Shown piece by piece: positions 16,034 to 24,055 of a stretch of DNA of 64,000 nt. Each line of letters starts with the position of its first letter. Positions within the stretch are counted from its first letter, which is position 1. The DNA comes from Chloroflexota bacterium (GTDB lineage Bacteria > Chloroflexota > Anaerolineae > Anaerolineales > Villigracilaceae). The notes beneath the pieces are model-generated. The model was not told the DNA's origin and did not search any database. It was given only the letters and a program-made list of their open reading frames with translations. The stretch spans positions 62,001 to 126,000 of the forward strand of contig JACPYX010000007.1 in the NCBI GenBank assembly GCA_016195815.1, written 5' to 3'. The position numbers and the translations under genes are program-made.

Positions 16034-16955
16034 CGAAGTTCTGACGTTCCGCTTTCAAAAACCGGACGATGAGCGGCTTGACCATTATTTGGTTGATTGC
16101 CTGCCCGATCTTTCGCGCGCTCGATTGCAAAGTCTCGTCAAGGACGGTTGTGTTCTGGTCAATGGCCTGTCCGCTAAAAAATCTGGACAGATGCTTGGGC
16201 ATGGCGCGCTGGTCGAAGTGCGGATTCCCCCCGTTGCGCCGACGACTCTGATCGGCGAAGATGTTCCGCTCGATATTATTTTTGAGAACGACGACCTGAT
16301 CGTGGTCAATAAACCAGCCGGCATGGTTGTCCATCCCGCCGCAGGACACAGCACGGGGACTCTCGTGCATGCCGTGCTTGGATACGATTCGGAAATGGAA
16401 GGCATCGGCGGTGAAGAACGTCCTGGCGTTGTGCATCGGTTGGATAAAGACACATCCGGCCTGATTGTGCTTGCAAAAAACGATAAATCCCATCGCTGGC
16501 TTCAGGACCAATTCCGTTTGCGGCTGGTTGAAAAGATATATTTAGCATTGGTGGACGGAAAGCCGCCCACGCCTTCGGGCCGCGTGGAAGCGGCCATCGG
16601 CCGCGACCCAAGCCATCGCAAACGAATGGCAATTGTCAGCGCGGCGAAAGGCCGCCAATCATCCAGCGAATATAAAACAATCGAATCTTTTCCCGAACAA
16701 ACTCTGTTGGAGTTCCATCCGCTGACTGGACGCACACACCAGATCCGTTTGCACTGTTCATTTCTGGGCTGTCCAATTGTTGGCGATGAAGTGTATGGCC
16801 GCAAGAAGCCGTCTATAAAAATCGGCAGGCATTTTTTGCACGCTTATAAGTTGAAGATCACTCTGCCGAACGAAACACACCCGCGCCAATTTGAAGCGCC
16901 CCTGCCCGCAGAATTGCAGAGCGTGCTCGAAAATTTGCGGCAGGCAGAAGAATAA
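16026..16955 (+). CDS. rluD: RluD-family 23S rRNA pseudouridine synthase (GTG start)
   Basis: 309-residue RluA/RluD-type enzyme that isomerises uridine to pseudouridine in large-subunit rRNA. An N-terminal S4 RNA-binding domain (about 15-75) is followed by the catalytic domain with HRLDKDTSGLIVLAKN, where D140 is the nucleophile, and a C-terminal GRTHQIRLH motif. GTG 16026 overlaps the end of lspA, a pairing very common in bacteria. RluD is a best guess within the family; the exact uridine cannot be read. Confidence 0.88.
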   Translation: MSDEVLTFRFQKPDDERLDHYLVDCLPDLSRARLQSLVKDGCVLVNGLSAKKSGQMLGHGALVEVRIPPVAPTTLIGEDVPLDIIFENDDLIVVNKPAGMVVHPAAGHSTGTLVHAVLGYDSEMEGIGGEERPGVVHRLDKDTSGLIVLAKNDKSHRWLQDQFRLRLVEKIYLALVDGKPPTPSGRVEAAIGRDPSHRKRMAIVSAAKGRQSSSEYKTIESFPEQTLLEFHPLTGRTHQIRLHCSFLGCPIVGDEVYGRKKPSIKIGRHFLHAYKLKITLPNETHPRQFEAPLPAELQSVLENLRQAEE

Positions 16956-16971
16956 ATAAGCGGAGATTGAA

Positions 16972-18009
16972 ATGGATCTCATTGACCTGCGCTCTGATAC
17001 TGTCACCAAACCTACGCCCGAAATGCGGGCGGCGATGGCGAAAGCCGAAGTGGGAGATGATGTCTATGAAGATGACCCGACTGTAAACAAGCTGCAGGAA
17101 ATGGCGGCGGAAATGCTCGGCAAGGAAGCCGCGCTCTTCGTCCCTTCGGGAACGATGGGAAATTTGCTGGCCCTGCTCGCGCACTGTCAGCGTGGCGAAG
17201 AGGTCATTGTGGGCGATCAGTCCCATATCTATTTGAATGAGGCGGGCGGGATGGCGGCGCTGGGCGGGATGCAGGCATGCCCGGTTAAAAATCGAAGTGA
17301 CGGCACGCTGGCGTTGGACGACATCCTGGCTTCGATTCGGAGCGAGGATGTGCACCACCCAATTACGCAGCTTATCTGCCTTGAGAATACTCAAAACATC
17401 TGCGGCGGGGTTCCGTTAACTGCGGCTTATACACGCGCGGTGGGCGAGTTGGCGCACAGCAATAATCTGCGCCTGCATGTTGACGGCGCGCGAATTTTTA
17501 ATTCGGCGGTCGCTCAGAATGTTTCGGCGAAAGAATTGGCTGCGCCCGCCGACTCTGTCATGTTTTGTTTGAGCAAAGGATTGTGCGCGCCAATCGGTTC
17601 GATGCTGGCCGGAACAAAAACTTTTATCAAACGTGCGCGGCATCTGCGCAAAATGGTTGGCGGGGGAATGCGCCAGGCCGGGATTGTCGCGGCGGCTGGA
17701 ATTTACTCGCTGGAAAATATGATCGAGCGGCTGGACGAAGATCATGCCCGGGCGCGGAAATTGGCCGATGGCCTGAGGCAGGTCAAAGGTCTGGTTGTGG
17801 ATGCGGGTTCTCCATCCACAAATATGGTGTATTTCAACCTGGCCGATGATGTTACGTTGAGCGCCGAACAGATTTCGCTCGAAATGGGAAAACGCGGCGT
17901 GATAATTGGCCCCGAGAACGAAAGGCGTTTCCGTTTTGTAACACATTATTGGATTGATGATGCCGCTGTGGAAAAAACCGTTTCTGCCTTCAACAAAATA
18001 ATCCAATAG
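16972..18009 (+). CDS. ltaE: Low-specificity threonine aldolase
   Basis: 345-residue fold-type I PLP enzyme that cleaves (allo-)threonine to glycine and acetaldehyde. It begins with [20 protein letters not shown], a hallmark of the family; the PLP lysine lies in [12 protein letters not shown] near residue 201, and the [10 protein letters not shown] segment supplies the cofactor aspartate. The ATG follows GCGGAGA. The acetaldehyde produced could be a substrate for the AORs nearby, though the loci are separate. Confidence 0.9.
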   Translation: MDLIDLRSDTVTKPTPEMRAAMAKAEVGDDVYEDDPTVNKLQEMAAEMLGKEAALFVPSGTMGNLLALLAHCQRGEEVIVGDQSHIYLNEAGGMAALGGMQACPVKNRSDGTLALDDILASIRSEDVHHPITQLICLENTQNICGGVPLTAAYTRAVGELAHSNNLRLHVDGARIFNSAVAQNVSAKELAAPADSVMFCLSKGLCAPIGSMLAGTKTFIKRARHLRKMVGGGMRQAGIVAAAGIYSLENMIERLDEDHARARKLADGLRQVKGLVVDAGSPSTNMVYFNLADDVTLSAEQISLEMGKRGVIIGPENERRFRFVTHYWIDDAAVEKTVSAFNKIIQ

Positions 18010-18029
18010 ACTTTATACCGGGTTTCCTG

Positions 18030-19577
18030 TTATTCGTTTTGCGTTTGTTTGATTGTGTTTGGCTCGATCTGATTGCGCCCGCGCTCTTTGGCAACGTAGA
18101 GGCGCTTGTCGGCCAGGTCAATTAATTTGATCACATCATCTGCTTCGATGGGATAGATGGCAAATCCCTGACTCACGGTGGGGCCTGGTATAGATTTTTC
18201 GTTGTCGCTGTATACGGTTAATGCCAGCATGGTCTGTTGAATGCGCTCGGCGATTTGCAGGGCATGTTCAGCACCTGCGTTGGGCAGGGAGATCACGAAT
18301 TCTTCGCCGCCCCAACGGCCCACTGCGTCGGTCGCTTTGATGTGTTGTTTGATGACGTTGCAAAGATTGGTCAGGATTTCGTCTCCAATTAAATGTCCGT
18401 AGGTATCATTGTATAGTTTGAAATGATCCACGTCCAGCATGATGAGACTCAGGGATTGTTTTTGCTCGAGGGCTTGATCGGCCTGTTCTTTCAGGATCTT
18501 CAGGAAACGTCCATGATTGTAAACACCCGTCAAACTGTCGAGCTGGGCCTGGAGTTCCACATCGGCATGATCGTACGAGTTGTGAAGCGCCTGGGCGGCG
18601 TGCAAGGCCAGGCTGGAGAGTAATTCCATATCGGCGCGGTTGAAGGCATTAGGCCGGTAAGAGCCAATGACAATAATGCCGTCTACGGTGCCGCTGCGCA
18701 TGGGAACGCCCATCCAGGAAAGGCTGGTCTTATGTTTTCCAATAAGTACAATGCGCACGCCGGGCAGGCGCACTTCTTTGCGTAAGTCGGGCAGGAAGAG
18801 GCTCTCATGATTTTCAAAGACCCAGCCCGAGAGAGAGCCGTCCAGGCTTGTGCGCTGATTTTCGTAATACTTACCATCGTCGTAAATTAATTCCAGCCTC
18901 ATTTCGTTGCCTTCGCGAATTCCAACGAAATAAGTATCGGCCTTGACCGCATTCTGCAGAGCGGCATTTAAAAGCGACATCACTTGCTTTGCGTTGAGCG
19001 ATGACGCGATCTGGCGGCTGAACTCGGTAATTATTTCCAGCCTGCGGATATGGTCGCGCGAAAGATTTTTTAATTGCCCGACCGTCTCGACTGTAACAAT
19101 GGCAATCAGCATAATGCTGAGGTGAAAAGTGAATTCTTGGATGTTGTATTTCTGCCCGATAAATATTTCTGTTGCAGTGCTAATCAATATCAGCGTGTAC
19201 GATGGGCCGCGCTCAGAAGTGATTGAACTGCTGATGACTGCGAGAATGAGCAGCACCCCGATGTAAATACCCAATTTTTCGGAAATCGCAAAGGTGAGCA
19301 ATCCCAGCTCAAGCGGAGTTACAAAGGCGTTCAGCCAATTAAAAAATGGGTTCAGGGTTGCGTTCGGAAGAACAAGAATATTCAAGACGATGATATATGC
19401 AATACCAATCATCCCTAATCCCGAAAGCAGCCTGGCTTTGAGAGGGTCTACGGGCCAGAGCAAACTGCCATTGAGCATGGTAAGCATCAACACGATGACG
19501 CTCGCCACCGTGGATGGCAGCGCGGAAATACGATGTTCCTGCGGTGTGAACCCAAAGCGGGACGGTTTTGTTCTCAT
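18030..19577 (-). CDS. Membrane GAF-GGDEF diguanylate cyclase
   Basis: 515-residue protein predicted to make cyclic-di-GMP. Five to six hydrophobic segments (about 20-165) precede a GAF-like domain (about 185-330) and a C-terminal GGDEF domain with an intact A-site RWGGEEF and the metal site MLDVDHFKLYNDTYGHLIGDE. The residue four positions before the usual inhibitory site reads KATD instead of RxxD, so product inhibition may be weak. The ATG lies 6 bp after the stop of the upstream HD-GYP gene, so the two enzymes of opposite sense are co-transcribed. Confidence 0.88.
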   Translation of the reverse strand: MRTKPSRFGFTPQEHRISALPSTVASVIVLMLTMLNGSLLWPVDPLKARLLSGLGMIGIAYIIVLNILVLPNATLNPFFNWLNAFVTPLELGLLTFAISEKLGIYIGVLLILAVISSSITSERGPSYTLILISTATEIFIGQKYNIQEFTFHLSIMLIAIVTVETVGQLKNLSRDHIRRLEIITEFSRQIASSLNAKQVMSLLNAALQNAVKADTYFVGIREGNEMRLELIYDDGKYYENQRTSLDGSLSGWVFENHESLFLPDLRKEVRLPGVRIVLIGKHKTSLSWMGVPMRSGTVDGIIVIGSYRPNAFNRADMELLSSLALHAAQALHNSYDHADVELQAQLDSLTGVYNHGRFLKILKEQADQALEQKQSLSLIMLDVDHFKLYNDTYGHLIGDEILTNLCNVIKQHIKATDAVGRWGGEEFVISLPNAGAEHALQIAERIQQTMLALTVYSDNEKSIPGPTVSQGFAIYPIEADDVIKLIDLADKRLYVAKERGRNQIEPNTIKQTQNE

Positions 19578-19583
19578 CGCTAT

Positions 19584-21773
19584 TTATCCGGATGCGAGCA
19601 GGTCTGATGCCCGGCCTTCCAGAACAAGCTTCTCGAACTCAAACACAATGTCCGGATCGAACAATATTCCGGCCTGTTCACGCAAATACTCAAGAGCCTG
19701 TTCGGCCGTGATCTTCTGCCGGTATGGGCGGTGGCTGGTCAGCGCATCGAATGCGTCCACAACTGCGAACATGCGCGCAAGGAGCGGAATTTCCTTTCCA
19801 GACAGTCCTGTCGGATAACCGCTTCCGTTCCAGCGTTCTTGGTGAAATTGAATGACGGGCATGGTATCCTGCAGGAATGGAATGTCTTCCACAATGCGCG
19901 CTCCAATATCCGGATGCAGGCGCATGATTTTCCATTCGGCTTCATTCAGCGGGCCGGGCTTGTGGAGGATCGTATCGCTGATGCCGATCTTGCCGATGTC
20001 ATGTAAGAGCGAGCCGCGTTCGAGCGCTTTAAGCTCGTGAACGTCTAATTTCATCGCTTCGCCTAGATAACAGGCCATCTGGCTGACACGTATGCTATGT
20101 CCCTCGGTTTCCCGGTCGCGCGCATCCAATGCCGACATCAGGGCTGCCAGCGTGCGATCATAGGTAACTTCAAGCTCTTCGTAAGCCTCTTCGATCTTCC
20201 TGGCCTGGCTTCGAGATTCGATCAACAGGATGGCGCGTTCCAATTGATTGGCCAGTGTCTGTAGAGCGGCCGTGTGGCGGGAATCGTAGTTGATACTTTC
20301 AGAGACCTTAAGCCATAATCCGCCATATTTGCGAAGATGAGTCTGTATGGGAAAGCAGACCTGGGTGGTGGATTGATCGGATAAGAAAATGCTCGTTCCG
20401 CTCGACATAGCCTGTTCGATCAAGTTCATCGGATGTTGGATATCATCTTGAATGCCGTTTGCATCCGCTCCGGCCTTGATCTCGATCTCGTGATCCTGCG
20501 TGAATAAAACAACCCCGGCAGAACTTGCATTCGCTACCTTGCAAGCCGCTTCCAGAATCACTTTAACCGCCTGTTCCAATCCTTCGGTTTGCAGGATCTG
20601 AAAACTGACTTGATACAACTGGGTGGTGGTGGCAAGAGTGCTTCTTAGTTCTTGATATAGCCAGGTGCTTTCAACCGCCGCCGCAGACTGCGATGAAAGT
20701 AATGTGGCGAGCGATTCGTCGCTTTCGTTGAAGAAAATTTCCCCTTCCTTGCCGAAAGCCAGGATCGTCCCGATGCTCAAACGGTGCAAGCGTATCGGAA
20801 TTGCTATCACGCTTCGCAAATTGCTGTTATCAATGTCCATCCCAGACGTTAATGGGTTTTTGCGAATATCGCGTATTCGGAAAGATTGAGATGCGTTCAG
20901 CGCCGCCTGCGCCAGGCTGTTTTCAAGCGGCTGTTTCTCCAGATACTTATGAAGCCTGGGGGCATGGCCGGACGATGCCTTTTGAGTGAAATGTCCGGCC
21001 TGGTCGAGCAGGGTAACGCTGACATAACGCGCCTGCAGGGCCTGGCGCGTCATGGTTGCGATTTCCTGAACGACCGTCTGCGGCTCGACCATCGTCGAAA
21101 GTGAAATGCCAGCCTGAATAAGTTCCTTCAAGTGTTGGTGATAACTTGATCGCTCCCAGGCCCGCACGAGTTCTGTCGCAACCGCTTCGGCTAATGTGAC
21201 GTCGCTGCCGTAAAAGGTATCCACATTGTCGTTGTTGATTTCAAGCATTCCTTTGAGATGCCCGTTATAAATTAAAGGAACAACCAGCGTGGAGAGGCTG
21301 GTATCGTTAACAAAGGAAAAATAATCCGTATCAAGGCGCGTGTCGTTTGCGATCTGGGTTTTCTGTAAGCGCGCCGCCCTTCCTAAAATTCCGCGAGCCG
21401 AATTTTGACGGTAGCCGGGCTGGAGCAGATGGGCCTTCTTCCCGGTGGATGCCAGGGCGATAAATTCATTTCGCTCTTCATCATGGATATACAAACATAC
21501 ATACGAACAGTCAATGCCGCGCTCAAGGGTGTTGACAGCCAGTTGCGCGATAACCGGTTCGTCGAGCAGGGTCTCCAATTGCTGGCTTAATTCCCATAGC
21601 AAAGTCAATTGTATGTTTCGGTGCTTTTCTGTTTCCAATTGCCGGGTAAGCGCCGCAATCTGATCCAATTGTATGTCCTTAGATTCAGACTCGACGATTC
21701 CTTGTCCGCCATGGTGATTGGATCGTTTGAAAGCCCCGGCCAGCTTCTTGGTAAAAGATGTGCTTTGTCCCAT
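19584..21773 (-). CDS. GAF-GAF-GAF-HD-GYP phosphodiesterase
   Basis: 729-residue soluble protein with three GAF-type sensory regions (about 45-200, 215-375, 385-525) and a C-terminal HD-GYP domain (about 540-725). Motifs SLLHDIGKIG and HQERWNGSGYPTGL, the GYP signature, are intact, so cyclic-di-GMP hydrolysis to pGpG/GMP is likely. No membrane segment is seen. It is the first gene of a minus-strand pair with the GGDEF protein, divergent from the purine nucleoside phosphorylase. The ligands of the GAF domains are unknown. Confidence 0.88.
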   Translation of the reverse strand: MGQSTSFTKKLAGAFKRSNHHGGQGIVESESKDIQLDQIAALTRQLETEKHRNIQLTLLWELSQQLETLLDEPVIAQLAVNTLERGIDCSYVCLYIHDEERNEFIALASTGKKAHLLQPGYRQNSARGILGRAARLQKTQIANDTRLDTDYFSFVNDTSLSTLVVPLIYNGHLKGMLEINNDNVDTFYGSDVTLAEAVATELVRAWERSSYHQHLKELIQAGISLSTMVEPQTVVQEIATMTRQALQARYVSVTLLDQAGHFTQKASSGHAPRLHKYLEKQPLENSLAQAALNASQSFRIRDIRKNPLTSGMDIDNSNLRSVIAIPIRLHRLSIGTILAFGKEGEIFFNESDESLATLLSSQSAAAVESTWLYQELRSTLATTTQLYQVSFQILQTEGLEQAVKVILEAACKVANASSAGVVLFTQDHEIEIKAGADANGIQDDIQHPMNLIEQAMSSGTSIFLSDQSTTQVCFPIQTHLRKYGGLWLKVSESINYDSRHTAALQTLANQLERAILLIESRSQARKIEEAYEELEVTYDRTLAALMSALDARDRETEGHSIRVSQMACYLGEAMKLDVHELKALERGSLLHDIGKIGISDTILHKPGPLNEAEWKIMRLHPDIGARIVEDIPFLQDTMPVIQFHQERWNGSGYPTGLSGKEIPLLARMFAVVDAFDALTSHRPYRQKITAEQALEYLREQAGILFDPDIVFEFEKLVLEGRASDLLASG

Positions 21774-21871
21774 GATTAATTAGCCATAGCATAGCATAAG
21801 TATCCGTTTTTTTCTACCTTACCCTGCTGTCAATATCTTTAGTTTGCCTTTCAAAAGTGAATTGTGATTTC

Positions 21872-21880
21872 TGATATAAT
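21872..21880 (+). promoter_or_regulatory. Extended -10 promoter of the purine nucleoside phosphorylase gene
   Basis: TGATATAAT matches TGnTATAAT. Downstream, before the ATG, lies a run of eight G (21903-21910), an odd homopolymer in a 5' leader and a possible site of length error. Confidence 0.6.
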
Positions 21881-21931
21881 CTTCCTCGCAGGCGGCTTCA
21901 TCGGGGGGGGATTGCCCTCTGTGAGACTTTA

Positions 21932-22792
21932 ATGCCAGACAGGTTAAAACAAAACATGACTGCCCATTTTACTCTTCAACAAATTGACGACGTTGCCAAA
22001 GCGGTTCAAGCGCGGACCTCACGCCGGCCGCGTGTTTCAATCATCCTCGGCTCAGGCTTGAACGATTTAGCGGGTTCCGTTCAAAATCCCGATCTGATCC
22101 CGTTTGGCGACCTGCCAAATTTCCCGGTTTCAACCGTCTTTGGTCATTCCGGCCGTCTTGTCATTGGTGAACTCGAAGGCCGGTCTGTCTTCGTCATGCA
22201 GGGCCGTATCCATTTTTACGAAGGGTATACCATGGCACAGGTCACCTTGCCGATACGCGTCATGCAGCGTTTGGGCATCGAAACGTTGATTGTTACCAAC
22301 GCCGCAGGCGGGGTCAATCCTGATTTCCTGCCCGGTGATGTCATGTTGATCACTGACAACCTGAACTTAATGGGCATGACCGGGCACAACCCTCTGATGG
22401 GCCCGAATTATGACGAAATAGGTCCGCGCTTTCCTGATATGAGCCAACCTTACGATCGCGCTTTGAACGATATTGCGCGCAATGTCGCAAAAAAAGAAAA
22501 GCTGATTTTACGCGAAGGCACTTATGCCGGTCTTAGCGGCCCATCGTTTGAAGGGCCGGCCGATCTGCGTTTCCTGCGCCTGGCCGGAGCGGATTCAGTG
22601 GGGATGTCCACCGTCCCTGAGGTGTTGGTCGCGCGTCACGGTGGGATGAGGGTGTTGGGCTTTTCGGGTATCAGCAACAAGGCCAACCTTGATGGCTCCA
22701 CTGTCACCACACATGAGGAAGTGATTGAAGCGGGCAAGATCATCACGCCTAAAATGGAAACGCTGATCCGCGGCGTTTTGCGGCAGTTGTAA
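21932..22792 (+). CDS. punA: Purine nucleoside phosphorylase
   Basis: 286-residue trimeric-type purine nucleoside phosphorylase, which splits (deoxy)inosine and guanosine with phosphate. Signature parts are SIILGSGLNDLAG, FGHSGRLVIG, GRIHFYEGY, TNAAGGVNPDFLPGD and GPSFEGPADLRFLRLAGADSVGMSTVPE, with the purine-binding SNKANLDG near the C terminus. ATG 21932 was chosen; ATG 21956 eight codons later is possible, as neither has a strong ribosome site. It probably belongs to purine salvage. The following genes are closely spaced on the same strand. Confidence 0.9.
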   Translation: MPDRLKQNMTAHFTLQQIDDVAKAVQARTSRRPRVSIILGSGLNDLAGSVQNPDLIPFGDLPNFPVSTVFGHSGRLVIGELEGRSVFVMQGRIHFYEGYTMAQVTLPIRVMQRLGIETLIVTNAAGGVNPDFLPGDVMLITDNLNLMGMTGHNPLMGPNYDEIGPRFPDMSQPYDRALNDIARNVAKKEKLILREGTYAGLSGPSFEGPADLRFLRLAGADSVGMSTVPEVLVARHGGMRVLGFSGISNKANLDGSTVTTHEEVIEAGKIITPKMETLIRGVLRQL

Positions 22793-22805
22793 ATATTCTA
22801 TTATT

Positions 22806-23486
22806 ATGGCGGCAATCTATAAATTCCTCAGCGCTTATGAACCGCTGATCTATATCGGGCTGGCGATTGGCGGACTTTTCGCCTTCCGCTGGCTTTGGCA
22901 GTCGTGGAATGAATGGCGCCGGGCTGTTTACAGCCTCGAGAGGGAATTTGCCTTGGGCCGGATGGGCAGGTCTGTCTTCGTTGTAATACTGATCCTGGCT
23001 CTATTTTTCGGAGAATTGATTGCGGCTTCGTTCATCGTGCCGAATTTACCAGCATCTTATTTTCTTCCCACCGCGACTCTTGACCTGCTTGCCACGCCTA
23101 CCGGAACGATCTCACCTCAACTGGCTACTCAACTGGCGCTGACGCCTCGTCCTGTGCCGACTCTTAGTAATGCCAGCGGCTGTATTTCCGGCAAGTTGAT
23201 CATTGACTCTCCCAAGCCCGGTACTGAAATAAAAGGCTCGATTGATATTAAAGGCACAGTCAATATCGTAAATTTTGGCTTTTATAAATATGAAGTTGCG
23301 CCTCTCAATACCGAAACATGGGCCACCATCGCCGCTGATCGTAAGCCCAAGCAAAACGAATCGCTCGGCGCCTGGGATACAACAGTCCTCACGCCCGGCG
23401 ATTACCAACTGCGTCTTGTTGCATACGACAACCAGGGGCAATCCACGCCGCCCTGCGTTATCCCTGTGCGGGTTGTCCCGCCTTAA
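22806..23486 (+). CDS. Uncharacterised membrane protein with C-terminal beta-rich domain
   Basis: 226-residue protein not recognised as a named family. Two hydrophobic stretches (about 15-35 and 57-80) flank a basic loop (WNEWRRAVYSLEREFALGRMGR). A Thr/Pro-rich region follows, then a C-terminal beta-rich domain (about 125-226) containing SGCISGKLIIDSPKPGTEIKGSIDIKGTV and ending LRLVAYDNQGQSTPPCVIPVRV. The two Cys of the outer domain could form a disulphide. It is 13 bp after the phosphorylase gene and 11 bp before a GNAT gene. The layout suggests a membrane-anchored extracytoplasmic binding domain; function unknown. Confidence 0.65.
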   Translation: MAAIYKFLSAYEPLIYIGLAIGGLFAFRWLWQSWNEWRRAVYSLEREFALGRMGRSVFVVILILALFFGELIAASFIVPNLPASYFLPTATLDLLATPTGTISPQLATQLALTPRPVPTLSNASGCISGKLIIDSPKPGTEIKGSIDIKGTVNIVNFGFYKYEVAPLNTETWATIAADRKPKQNESLGAWDTTVLTPGDYQLRLVAYDNQGQSTPPCVIPVRVVPP

Positions 23487-23497
23487 ATTAGGAAACC

Positions 23498-24034
23498 ATG
23501 TCTGCTGTTCAAATCCGCCCTGCCGTTGCCGCCGACCTTCCCCGCCTGATGGGAATGGATCATTCAATTGCCAGTGAGTACGTTTGGCAATTGGAATTGC
23601 GCCGCGATTCTGGCCAGCTGGTCGCTACGTTTCGTGACGTGCGGCTGCCGCGCCCCATTTCGCTGGCTTATCCCCGGAATCCTTTTTCTCTCGCAGATGA
23701 ATGGAAGCAAAAAGCCGCGCTATTGGTTGCCGCATCCGGGAATGAACCGGTTGGCTATCTTTGCATTGCCGAGAACCCCGCTTCGGCCGCCTGGGTAACT
23801 GACCTGGTTATCGCCACCGAGTGGAGACGCCGCGGGGTGGCAAGCGCTCTCTTAACTGCCGCGCACGAATGGGGTCCCGCGCGCGGCCACCGCAAGTTGT
23901 TCCTTGAAATGCAATCCAAAAATCATCCCGCTATTCGTTTGGCTCAAAAGCACGGCTATGAATTCTGCGGGTATAATGACCATTATTATCAATCGCAAGA
24001 CGTGGCTTTATTCTTTGCGAGGGCATTGAAATAA
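23498..24034 (+). CDS. GNAT-family N-acetyltransferase (RimI-like)
   Basis: 178-residue GNAT enzyme. The acetyl-CoA loop is seen in VIATEWRRRGVASALLTAAHEW (RRRGVA) and a conserved region follows at KLFLEMQSKNHPAIRLAQKHGYEFCGYND. ATG 23498 has TTAGGAAA upstream. It acts on an unknown amine, possibly a protein N terminus or small molecule. It lies in a run of same-strand genes between two membrane proteins. Confidence 0.82.
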   Translation: MSAVQIRPAVAADLPRLMGMDHSIASEYVWQLELRRDSGQLVATFRDVRLPRPISLAYPRNPFSLADEWKQKAALLVAASGNEPVGYLCIAENPASAAWVTDLVIATEWRRRGVASALLTAAHEWGPARGHRKLFLEMQSKNHPAIRLAQKHGYEFCGYNDHYYQSQDVALFFARALK

Positions 24035-24055
24035 CAAGCCGCCCGGGAAGGCTGT

